In this document: positions 14,101 through 23,979 of the stretch, in pieces
Position numbering within the stretch: the first letter of the stretch is position 1
How the letters are laid out: each line of letters begins with the position of its first letter
Origin: JAJDTT01 sp965116695
Lineage (GTDB): Bacteria; Acidobacteriota; UBA6911; RPQK01; JAJDTT01
Assembly: GCA_965116695.1 (NCBI GenBank)
Contig: OZ220706.1
Span: 3,100,001-3,164,000 of the forward strand
DNA length: 64,000 nucleotides
Direction of reading: 5' to 3'
The notes under the pieces: model-generated
Databases searched by the model: none
Told to the model about the DNA's origin: nothing
The model's input: only the letters and a program-made list of their open reading frames with translations
Program-made: the position numbers and the translations under genes

Positions 14101-17100
14101 CCGACGGACCACTGATGATTACCGTTGGAGTATCCAGAATCGCCTGTACCGAGTACTGACCGGCCGCCGTGTTGTTGCGGCCCCCCTGATCCTGGGCCAC
14201 CCCGGCGGCCACATCCACCGTCACCGTCCCGGTGGCCGCCGGCGTGATCGTTGCCGTGTAGTTCGCCCCCGAACCGGAAAAGGCCCCGGCGGCGCCATTG
14301 CCCACCGTTATATCCGTCTGGTCGAACCCGGTTACCGGCTTCGAGAAGGTGATCGTCACCTCAAAGGGACCGGCCTGCGTAGCCGGCGGACCACTGATGG
14401 TCACGGTTGGATCCACCAGGTCGGCCTCCACCGAAAACCGAATCGCCGCCGTGTTGCCGTGGCCACCACGGTAAGCCATGGCCACCCCGGCGGCCACGTC
14501 CACCGTCACCGTCCCGGTGGCCGCCGGCGTGATCGTTGCCGTGTAGGTGTCCGTGTAGACCTCCCCCGAACGGGCCGTGAAGCTCCTCCCCGAACCGGAA
14601 AAGGCCGTCACGGTGCCGTTGCCCACCATGACATCCGCCTGCTCGAACCCCGTTACGTTTCCCGAGAAGGTGATGGTCACGTCAAACGGTCCGCCCCGGG
14701 CACTGGCCGGACCGGTGATAAGCGTTGCCGGGCGAAACAGATTCGAATTCACCGCCATGACGTTGGACTTGGTGTTGAAGTTGCCGCTCAGGTCCATGGC
14801 CACACCCGCTTCCACACTACAAATCACGCTCCCGGAGGTGGAGGTCTGCGTGATGGTGGCTGTGTAGCTCGCCCCCGAACCGGAAAAGGCCGTCACGGCG
14901 CCCCTGAAGCACCCAAGGTCTTCCTTTTCGAACCCGGTCACCGCGTTCGAGAAGGTGATGGTCACGTCAAATGGCCCGCCCTGCTCATCGGACGGGCCAG
15001 TGAGGTGCGTCGTTAGACGATCCGGATTGACCTTTGCCGATACCGAGAACGTTTGAGCTGCCGAATTGGGGTAGCCACCGGAATTCACGGCCACCCCGGC
15101 CGCCACGTCCACCGTCACTGTCCCGGTAGCCGTGGGCTGAACGGTGAAACCATATAGCAGGTTGGCGTGACCGACAGAGTGGACTATCGTCCCGTTGCCT
15201 ACCGTCACATCCCCTTGTTCGAAGCCCGTCACCGGCTCCGAGAATCGGATGCTGACCACGAACATATCGGTCACTTCACCGGATGGCCCAGAGATGGCCA
15301 CCTTCACACCGACGTCGGCCTCCACGCTGTAGCGACTCGCCGCCGTGTTGCCGTCGTTACCGGAATCCACGGCCACCCCGGCCGCCACGTCCACCGTCAC
15401 CGTCCCCCTCGCCGCCGGCCTGATGGTGGCCGTGTAGCTCGCCCCCGAACCGGAAAGGGCCGTCACGGTGCCGTTTCCCATCGTCACCTCTCCCTGCTCG
15501 AACCCCGTCACCGCCTCCGAGAAGGTGATGGTCACGTCAAAGGAGCCCTTCTGCTTGGCTGACGGGCCGCTGATGATCACCGTTGGAGAAACCAGATCCG
15601 CCTGCACCGAATACCGGCCGGCCGCCACGTTGCCGCGGTCCACATTGTCCTGGGCCGCCCCCGCGGCCACATCCACCGTCACCGTCCCGGTGGCCGCCGG
15701 CGTGATGGTGGCGGTGTAGCTCGTCCCCGAACCGGAAAAGGCCGTGACCGCGCCGTTGCCCACCGTCACCTCCATCTGCTCGAACCCGGTCACCGCCTTC
15801 GAGAAGGTGATCGTCACCTCAAAGGGACCGGCCTGCGTAGTCGACGGACCACTGATGGTCACGGTCGCATCGACAAACTCGGCCTCCACCGAATACTGAC
15901 TCGCCGCCGTGTTGTCGCGGTCCACCTGATCCTTGGCCACCTCCGCGGCCACGTCCACCGTCACCGTCCCGCTCGCCGTCGGCTTGATCTTGGCCGTGTA
16001 GCTCGCCCCGGACCCGGAAAAAGCCGTCACGGCGCCGTTGCCCACCGTGACGTCCGCCTGCTCGAACCCCGTCACCACCTCCGAGAAGACGATCGTTACG
16101 TCGAACGGACCTGCCTGATTGCCCGTCGGGCCCTCAATGGCGACGGTTGGAGGATCCAGGTCGGCCTCCACCGAAAACTGCGTCGCTGCCGAGTTGCCGT
16201 AGCCATTGCCATTGACGGCCACCCGCGCAGCGACGTCCACGGTCACCGTCCCGCTCGCGTCCGGGGTGATGATGGCCAGGGTCGTCCCCCCCGTTTCGGC
16301 CCATCCGGTGACCCGTCCGTTACCCACGGTCACGTCCGCCTGCTCGAACCCCGTGACCGACTCCGTGAAGTCGATGTCCACGGTGAAAGCACCTGTTTGA
16401 ACCTCGGTCGGTCCGCTGATGGTCACCCCCGGCTCCTCGACATCGGCCTCCACCGAAAACTGCGCCGCCGCCAGGTTGCCGTTGCCATCGCCGTCGGTGG
16501 CCACATTCGCCGCCACGTCCACGGTCACCGTTCCGCTACCGGCCGGGGCAACGTAAAACAAGGCGTTGGACGCCGAATAGGCCCACGCCCAGATCCTTCC
16601 GTTGCCCACCGTCACGTCTTCCTGCTCGAAACCCGTCACCGGCTCCGAGAAGGCGATCGTCATGGAGAAGGAGCCCGTCTGAACCGTGGTCGGCCCACTG
16701 ATGGTGACCGTTGGAGAGTCCAGGTCGGCTTCCACCGAAAACCGGGTCGCCGCCGTGTTGCCGTTGCCGGCGGCGTCCACGGCCACATTTGCCGCCACGT
16801 CCACGGTCACGGTTCCGGTTGCGGCCGGATCGATGTACAGGGTGGCGGCGGACTCCGAACCGGCCCACGCAATGATCTTTCCATTACCCACGGTCACGTC
16901 CGCCTGCTCGAAACCCGTCACCGGTTCCGAGAAGGTAATGCTCACCTCAAACGAGGTTGGCTGAGCACCGGTCGGCCCGCTGATGGACACAGTTGGAGCC
17001 ACCGGGTCAGCCTCCACCGAAAACCGGGTCGCCGCCGTGTTGCCGTCGCCGTTGGAATCCACGGCCGCCCCGGCCGCCACGTCCACCGTCACCGTCCCGC

Positions 17101-20100
17101 TGGCCGTCGTCGGCTTGATCCCGGCCCTGTAGCTCGCCCCCGAACCGGAAAAGGAACTCACGGCGCCGTTGCCCACCGTCACGTCTCCGCGCTCGAAACC
17201 CGTCACCGGCTCCGAGAAGGTGATGGTCACGGTAAACGGGCCAGTCTGGGTGGCCGAAGGGCCACTGATGATCACCGTTGGAGAAACCAGGGCCGCCTGC
17301 ACCGAATACCGGCTCGCCGCCGTGTTGTCGCGGTCCCCCTCATCCTGGGCCGCCCCGGACGCCACATCCACCGTCACCGTCCCGCTGGCCGACGGCGTGA
17401 TCGTGGCCGTGTAACTCGCTCCCGTACCGGAAAGGGCCGTCGCAGCGCCGTTGCCCACCGTCACGTCTGCCGGCTCGAAACCCGTCACCACCCTGGAGAA
17501 GGCGATACTCACGTCAAAGGGGCCGGCCTGCGTGGCCGACGGGCCACTGATGGTTACGGTGGGAGGATCCAGGTCGGCCTCCACCGAAAACCGCGCCGCC
17601 GCCAGGTTGCCGTTGCCGTCCGTATCCACGGCCGCCCCGGCCGCCACGTCCACCGTCACCGTCCCGCTGGCCGACGGCATGATCGTGGCCGTGTACCTCG
17701 CCCCCGTACCGGAAAGAGCCGTCACGGCGCCGTTGCCCACCATCACGTCCGCCGGCTCGAAACCCGTCACCGACTCCGAGAAGGCAATGCTCACCTGGAA
17801 CGCGGTTGGCTGAACCCTGGTCGACCCACTGATGGTCACCGTCGGAGCATCCAGGTCGACCTCCACTGAATACCGACTCGCCGCTGCGTTGCCTTTGTCA
17901 TTGGCTCCCACGGCCACATTCGCCGGCACGTCCACGGTCACGGTTCCGGTTGCAGCCGGCTCAATCCAGATCAAGGCTGCGCCCGAGGGGGTGGACGCGA
18001 AATTGTTATTCGCGAACACTCTTCCATTGCCCACCTTCACGTCCGCTGATTCGAACCCCGTCACCGGCTCCGAGAAGGTGATCGTCACGATGAACGTGCC
18101 CGTCTGAACCTCGGCCGGGCCACTGATGGTCACCGTTGGAGCATTCCGGTCGACGTCCACGATGAATCGTCTGGCCGCCAGGTTGCCGTCGCCACCGGAA
18201 TCCACGGCTGCTCCGGCCGCCACGTCCACCGTCACGGTCCCGTTGGCTGACGGCGTGATGGTGGCCGCGTAGCTCGCCCCCGTACCGGAAAAGGCGGTCA
18301 CCGCACCGTTGCCCACCGTCACGTCCGCCGATTCGAAACCCGTCACCGACTCCGAGAAGGTGATCGTTACGCCAAAGGGGCCGACCTGCTTGCCCGACGG
18401 GCCACGGATGATCACCGTAGGAGAAACCAGAGCCACCTGTACCGAATACCGGCTCGCCGCCGTGTTGCCGTGGCCCGCTCGATCCCGGGCCGCCCCTGCC
18501 GCCACGTCCACCGTCACCGTCCCGCTCGCCGTTGTCGGCGTGATGGTGGCCGTGTAGTTCGTCCCCGAACCCGAAAAGTCCGTCACGACGCCGTTGCCCA
18601 CCGTCACGTCCGCTCCCCCGAACCTCGTCACCGACTCCGATATGGTGATACTCACGGCGAACAGGCCGGCCTGCGTGTCCGACGGGCCACTGATGGTCAC
18701 GGTTGGAGGGTCCAGGTCGGCCTCCACCGAAAACTGCTTCGCCGCCGTGTTGCCATAGCGACTGGTGCCCACGGCCACATTCGCCGCCACGTCCACCGTC
18801 ACCGCCCCGGTCGCCGACGGCGTGATGGTGGCCGTGTAGCTCGCCCCCGAACCCGAAAAGTCCGTCACCGAGCCGTTTCCCACCGTCACGTCCGCCTGCT
18901 CGAACCCCGTCATCGACTCCGAGAAGGTGATCGTTACGTCGAAGGCGCCGGCCTGCGCGGCCGACGGGCCACTGATGGTCACGGTCGGCTCATCGACGTC
19001 GGCCTCCACTGAAAACTGCGTCGCCGCCCGGTTGCCGTTGTTATCGGCATCGACGGCCACATTCGCCGCCACGTCCACTGTCACCGTTCCGCTTCCGACC
19101 GGCGCAACGTACGCCACTACGGTGGACCCCGATTCGGCCCACGCCCAGATCCTTCCATTGCCCACCGTCACGTCCGCCTGCTCGAACCCCGTCACCGACT
19201 TCGAGAAGGTGATGGTCACGACGAACGAGCCCGTCTGAACCGTGGTCGGGCCACTGATGGTCACCGTCGGTGCATCCACGTCGGCTGCCACCGAAAACCG
19301 GGTGGCCGCCGTGTTGCCGTTGCCGTCCTCATCCACGGCCACGTCCGCTGCCACGTCCACCGTCACCGTTCCGGTGGCGGCCGGCTTGACGTACATGGTG
19401 GCGACGGGCCCCGTACCGGCCCACGCAATGATCCTTCCATTGCCCACCGTCACGTCCGTTTTCTCGAACCCCGTAACCGGCTCCGAGAAGGTGATGTCCA
19501 CCTGGAAGGTGCCCGTCTGAACCGTGGTCGGACCGCTGATGGTCACCGTCGGAGCACCTTGTTGCGAGCGTAGCGTCAACGGCTTGGCGATCACCTTGAT
19601 CGTGAACGCCGCCGTCACCGCCGCGTTCACCCCGTCGTCCGCCGTGATCGTCACTCTGTAGGCCTGCGCTGCGGCGTCCGCCGCCACCGTCCCCTGAACC
19701 TCGCTGTTCGTATACGACAGCCCCGGCGGCAACCCCGTCACCGTCACCGTCACCGGTTCGCCGCTCGGAGTCGTCGCCGTGATCCCGAACGGCGTGATCG
19801 TCTCGCTCTGCCAGTAGATCTTGTTCTCCGGCAGAGTGATCGCCAGCGGCACGATCGTCGGCAACGGTGGAGTGACCATCACTGTGAACGTCGCCGTCAC
19901 CGCCGCGTTCACCCCGTCGTCCGCCGTGATCGTCACCGTGTAGGCCTGCACCGCGGCGTCCGCCGCCACCGTCCCCTGAACCTCGTCGTTCGTGTACGAC
20001 AGCCCCGGCGGCAGCCCCGTCACCGTCAGCGTCAAAGGATCCGAGTCCGCGTCCGTCACCGTGATCCCGAACGCCGTGATCGTCTCTCCCTGCTCGTAGG

Positions 20101-22900
20101 TTTTGTCGCCAGGGTCCGCGATCACCGGCGGCGCGTTGGACGAGGCGAGATCCGCCTTCACCGAATACCGTTTCGCCGGCATGTTGGGGTTGCCCGTCGC
20201 ATCCGTAGCCACGTGCGCGGGCACGTCCACCGTCACGGTCCCGGCTCCCGCCGGCGCGATCGTCGCCTGGTAGCTCCGCCCCGAACCGGAAAAGGACGTC
20301 ACCGACCCGTTGCCGACGGTCACGTCCCCCTGCTCGAATCCCTTCATCGATTCCGTGAAGGTAAAGGTCACCTCAAACGGTCCCTTCTGGAGTCCTCTCG
20401 GGCCGCTGATGGTCACCCTGGGACGAGTCTGGTCCCCCTCCACCGAAAACCGGCCCGCCGCCAGGTTGGGGTTGCCCGCTTCATCCGCAGCCACATTCGC
20501 AGCCACGTCCACGGTCACCGTTCCGGAGAACCCTGGAGTGATCCGGATCTTGGCTCGATAGCCGGCTCCCGAACCGGATAACTCCCGGACGAATCCATTG
20601 CCGACCGTCACATCTCCCTGCTCGAACCCCGTTACCGGCTCCGAGAAGGTGATCCGCACGATGAACGTGCCTCTCTGGGGCGCCGTCGGACCACTGATGG
20701 TCACCGTCGGAGGGGTTTGATCCGCTGGAGGGGTTTGATCCGACTCCGTCACCGTAATCGTGAACGTCGCCGCAACCGCCGGGTTCACGCCGTCATCTGC
20801 CGAGATCGTCGCCGTGTATGTCTGCGCCGTGGCGTCCGCCGCCACCGTGCCGCTCACCTGACCGTTCGCGTACGACAGTCCCGACGGCAACCCCGTCACC
20901 GTCACTGTCGGCGTATCGCCGTCCGCGTCCGTCACCGTGATCCCGAACGCCGTGATCGTCTCTCCCTGCTCGTAGGTTTTGTCGCCAGGGTCCGCGATCA
21001 CCGGCGGCGCGTTGGACGAGGCGAGATCCGCCTTCACCGAATACCGTTTCGCCGGCATGTTGGGGTTGCCCGGCGCATCCGTAGCCACGTGCGCGGGCAC
21101 GTCCACCGTCACGGTCCCGGCTCCCGCCGGCGCGATCGTCGCCTGGTAGCTCCGCCCCGAACCGGAAAAGGACGTCACCGACCCGTTGCCGACGGTCACG
21201 TCCCCCTGCTCGAATCCCTTCATCGATTCCGTGAAGGTGAAGGTCACCTCAAACGGTCCCTTCTGGAGTCTCCTCGGGCCGCTGATGGTCACCCTGGGAC
21301 GAGTCTGGTCCCCCTCCACCGAAAACCGGCCCGCCGCCAGGTTGGGGTTGCCCGCTTCATCCGCAGCCACATTCGCAGCCACGTCCACGGTCACCGTTCC
21401 GGAGAACCCCGGCGTGATCCGGATCTTGGCTCGAAAGCCGGCTCCCGAACCGGAAAACTCCTTGACGAATCCATTGCCGACCGTCACATCTCCCTGCTCG
21501 AATCCCGTTACCGGTTCCGAGAAGGTGATCCGCACGATGAACGTGCCTCTCTGGGGCGCCGTCGGGCCACTGATGGTCACCGTCGGAGGGGATTGATCCG
21601 CTGGAGGGGTTTGATCCGACTCGGTCACCGTCACCGTGAAGGTCGCCGTCACCGCCGAGTTCACCCCATCGTCCGCCTTGATCGTCACCGTGTAGGCCTG
21701 CGCCGCCGCACCGGCCGACACCGTGCCTTGCACCTGGCCGCCCGTGTAGGACAGCCCCGACGGCAGGCCCGTCAGCGCCACGGTCACCGGGTCGCCGTCG
21801 GCGTCCGTCGCCGTGATCCCGAACGCCGTGATCGCCTCCCCTTGCTCGTAGGTCTTGTCGTCCGGAGCCGTAATCGCCGGCAGCCGGTTCACTTTCACCG
21901 AAAACCGTTTCGCCGGCATGTTGGGGTTGCCCGGCGCATCCTTAGCCACGTGTGCGGCCACGTCCACCGTCACCGTCCCGGCTCCCGCCGGCGCGATCGT
22001 CGACCTGTAGCTCCGCCCCGAACCGGAAAAGGACGCCACCGAGCCGTTGCCCACGGTCACATCCCCCTTCTCGAATCCCGTCACCGATTCCGAAAAGGTG
22101 AAGGTCACGTCAAACGGTCCCTTCTGGAGTCCCGCCGGGCCATTGATGCTCACCGTGGGTCGAGTCTGGTCCCCCTCCACCGAAAACCGGCTCGCCGCCG
22201 TGTTGGGGTTGCCCGCTGCATCCGCAGCCACATTCGCCGCCACGTCAACGGTCACCGTTCCGGAGAACCCCGGAGTGATCCGGATCTTGGCCCGATACCT
22301 GGCTCCCGAACCGGCAAATTCCCGGACGAATCCATTGCCGACCGTCACATCTCCCTGCTCGAACCCCGTCACCGGCTCGGAGAAGGCGAAACGCACGAGG
22401 AATGTGCCTCTCCGGGGCGCCGTCGGACCACTGATGGTCACCGTTGGAGAGATTTGATCTGCTGGAGGGCTTTGATCCGCGTCGGTCACCGTGATCGTGA
22501 ACGTCGCCGTTACCTTCGCGTTCGCCTCGTCGTCCGCCGAAATCGTCACGGTGTACGCCTGCGCCGATGCGCTGGCCGACACCGTGCCTCGCACCTGGCC
22601 GCTCGTGTAGGACAGCCCCGACGGCAGGCCCGTCACCGTCACCGTCACCGGATCGTTGTCCGCATCCGTCACCGTGACCCCGAAGGGCGTGATGGTCTCT
22701 CCCTGCTCGTAGGTCTTGTCTCCCGGTACCGTGATCACCGGGGAGGCGTTGTCCGCCGCGCTGGCCGCGAGAACCGGCATGGCGAGGATCGCGAGCAGAA
22801 GGACCGCGACTTGGCCGGCAGCCGGAGCGAAGACATTGATGACACGGCGGACCGCGGCATCGGCATCGGAATGACAGGCGGGATCGATTGCAAAAAACAC
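1..22900 (-). CDS. Giant secreted adhesin-like repeat protein, C-terminus beyond left edge, two frame breaks
   Basis: The frame opens with GTG at 22900 (an in-frame TGA lies two codons upstream) and runs off the left edge, so about 7,600 residues are visible. A hydrophobic signal segment (VAVLLLAILAMPVLA, residues 31-45) follows a charged N-terminus. The rest is repeats: five cadherin-like putative-Ig domains (DKTYEQGE...TDADGDP), 34 Ig-like repeats (SEPVTGFEQGDVTVGNG type), one isolated Calx-beta, then about 34 Calx-beta repeats. No catalytic motif is visible. Proteins of this build are generally exported adhesins or surface fibres; the role here is inferred, and no secretion partner is in the window. 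Coding continues through three frames: the first codon base is 1 mod 3 above about 1571, 2 mod 3 between about 1085 and 1571, and 0 mod 3 below about 1060. The breaks coincide with a 2-bp insertion and a scrambled junction, so assembly error is as likely as mutation. Confidence 0.85.
12290..12615 (-). repeat. Isolated Calx-beta unit inside the Ig-like array
   Basis: This single unit (VTIADASADEGDALTF ... GTDYTGNG ... GTITDDDAEAP) is embedded between Ig-like repeats 30 and 31, separated from the main Calx-beta array by four Ig-like units. It suggests a past insertion or recombination between the two kinds of array. Confidence 0.75.
19870..21640 (-). repeat. Near-identical 860-880 bp modules (putative-Ig plus two Ig-like units)
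   Basis: The stretch beginning near 20069 reappears near 20945, an offset of 876 bp (292 codons), with almost no differences over several hundred bases. A third, more diverged copy lies about 861 bp further on, near 21904. The module contains one putative-Ig domain and two Ig-like repeats, so the N-terminal region has grown by duplication of three-domain blocks. Confidence 0.7.
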
Positions 22901-22929
22901 GGTTCAGTACTCTTCTCAGACAACTGCTT

Positions 22930-22949
22930 GGCCCAAGGTGAATTGGGCC
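22930..22949 (-). promoter_or_regulatory. Inverted repeat in the presumed leader of the giant gene
   Basis: GGCCCAA at 22930-22936 and TTGGGCC at 22943-22949 form a perfect 7-bp inverted repeat with a 6-nt loop, ending 30 nt upstream of the GTG start at 22900. In the mRNA it would make a compact hairpin just ahead of the ribosome-binding region (a GAGAAG lies about 11 nt from the start). It could affect translation or transcript stability, or be chance. Confidence 0.4.
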
Positions 22950-23101
22950 GGGACCGTTCAAAGCAAGCTCCGTGCCAAACACATGGAAACACTCATAACT
23001 CATTGTCATTAAAGTGTTTAGGGACACGTCTCCGAGATATCCCGGCCAGCGGCAGATGTCTCGAAATGCGACGATCGAGGGAGACCAAAGAAGGGCAGGA
23101 T

Positions 23102-23138
23102 CGACTTCAAGTCTTGTGATTACAACAACTTGAAGTCG
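23102..23138. promoter_or_regulatory. Long inverted repeat, nested stem
   Basis: CGACTTCAAGT (23102-23112) and ACTTGAAGTCG (23128-23138) are perfect 11-bp inverted arms. Between them TTGT (23114-23117) and ACAA (23122-23125) form an inner stem around a GATT loop. There is no T-tract, so a simple intrinsic terminator is unlikely. The position, between two divergent genes, suits an operator or a structured RNA element. Confidence 0.5.
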
Positions 23139-23150
23139 GATAAAGAATAT

Positions 23151-23177
23151 CTGTCGCAAGGTGCGACAGGCGTCGCA
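23151..23177. promoter_or_regulatory. Three-arm, mutually exclusive inverted repeat
   Basis: CTGTCGC (23151-23157) pairs with GCGACAG (23163-23169), while TGCGAC (23162-23167) can instead pair with GTCGCA (23172-23177). The middle arm is shared, so the two hairpins exclude each other. The element lies 14 bp from the longer inverted repeat at 23102-23138. Confidence 0.4.
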
Positions 23178-23501
23178 TAGTGCAGCGCTCAGCGGGCGTC
23201 CCAGCCAGACCCGACCCGGTCAGAACCGGAATCCCCGATGGTTTTCGAGTCGTCCACAGCCAACGGGATCCCGTCGGTTTCCGGCGGCAGCGTCGTCCGA
23301 TTGGTCGATCGGCGCAAAAATACCTGGCCGCGATCCAATCGGCAGCAAACGGTAAAACCATTACGAAATTGATCCGGCGGGAACATCCGATCGAGACGAT
23401 TGACGATTGAAGTGCAGATCGATCGTATCCCCTAATCTGCGGAATGGAAGTCTCACCTGTGCCGGCTACGCACTCGCTCGCTTCTCCATCCGCCGGGAAC
23501 T

Positions 23502-23510
23502 TGCTACAAT
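23502..23510 (+). promoter_or_regulatory. Extended -10 promoter element for the ccm operon
   Basis: TGCTACAAT matches an extended -10 box (TG-N-TACAAT). A start of transcription about 7 nt later would fall 3-4 nt before the ATG at 23521, implying a nearly leaderless message. The -35 region (TTCTCC at 23482-23487) is weak. The same TGC-TAYAAT form occurs upstream of valS. Confidence 0.45.
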
Positions 23511-23520
23511 GACCGGCACC

Positions 23521-23973
23521 ATGGCCGTTTCCAGATTGCCGGCGCCCAAATTCATCGTGGCGGGCCTCTTGATCGTGGGCGCCGTGAGCTACCTGATGGT
23601 CAGCGGCTTCGACGACACCATGGTCTACTACTACACGCTGTCGGAGTTGGAGGAGAAGAAGTCGGACCTCGCCGGTGTGGGTTTACGCATCCACGGACAC
23701 GTCTCTTCCGGCACCATCCGGGTCGATCGGGAGCGGTCGCAGGTCGATTTCCTGGTGATGGAGAAGAAGACCCCACACACTCTCCCCGTCACCTACCAGG
23801 GGATCATCCCCGACACCTTCAAGGATGGGGCCGAGGTCGTGGTGGAAGGCTCCTACCAGGCCGACCGGCACCATTTCCAGGCCACGGTCCTGATGGCCAA
23901 ATGCCCCTCCAAGTATGAGGAAGCGCAGACCGCGTCCTCCGGCAAGCCCCAGACCTCCGACGGGCCGTATTAA
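23521..23973 (+). CDS. ccmE: Cytochrome c maturation haem chaperone CcmE, CxxxY variant
   Basis: CcmE is a membrane-anchored periplasmic protein that binds haem covalently and passes it to the CcmF module for attachment to apocytochrome c. The 150-residue product has one N-terminal membrane segment (FIVAGLLIVGAVSYLMV) and a beta-barrel body with the family pattern GLRIHGHV...VDFLVMEKK...LPVTYQGIIPDTFKDG. The usual haem-binding HxxxY is here KCPSKY, with Cys128 and Tyr132: the CxxxY form known from the System I* pathway of Desulfovibrio and some archaea. The ATG at 23521 is preferred because an earlier ATG at 23509 overlaps the -10-like box. It is first in the ccm operon, 6 nt before ccmF. Confidence 0.88.
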   Translation: MAVSRLPAPKFIVAGLLIVGAVSYLMVSGFDDTMVYYYTLSELEEKKSDLAGVGLRIHGHVSSGTIRVDRERSQVDFLVMEKKTPHTLPVTYQGIIPDTFKDGAEVVVEGSYQADRHHFQATVLMAKCPSKYEEAQTASSGKPQTSDGPY

Positions 23974-23979
23974 CGGAAC

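Larger units (their letters stand above)
11159..22470 (-). repeat. Ig-like repeat array (34 units) with interspersed putative-Ig domains
   Basis: Each unit of about 90-100 residues begins PTVTISGP, has an SEPVTGFEQ-DVTVGNG core and ends in GTVTVDVAANVA...NTAA-FSVE, resembling bacterial Ig-like domains of surface proteins. Putative-Ig (He_PIG-like) domains lie at about 22490-22740, 21640-21880, 20740-20990, 19870-20130 and 19585-19850. The first three putative-Ig domains are each followed by two Ig-like units, giving a higher-order module. These units are more divergent from one another than the left-hand Calx-beta units. Confidence 0.8.
22901..23520. promoter_or_regulatory. Divergent control region between the giant gene and the ccm operon
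   Basis: This 620-bp gap holds no convincing gene; short frames in it lack any recognisable product. It must carry the promoters of both flanking, divergently transcribed units. It contains at least three perfect inverted repeats (listed separately), a cluster of AT-richer sequence around 22985-23020, and an extended -10-like element next to ccmE. No riboswitch or tRNA was recognised. Confidence 0.6.

Noticed and set aside
12839..22457. Many plus-strand frames of 60-800 codons over the Ig-like array
   Set aside because: Same reason: repetitive shadows of the minus-strand gene, rich in Arg/His or Val/Ser/Thr, without starts or ribosome sites of their own.
23107..23410. Small frames in the giant gene/ccm gap
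   Set aside because: Products of 65-85 residues rich in Arg, Pro and Trp with no motif, overlapping each other on both strands and covering the inverted repeats; no ribosome-binding site supports them.
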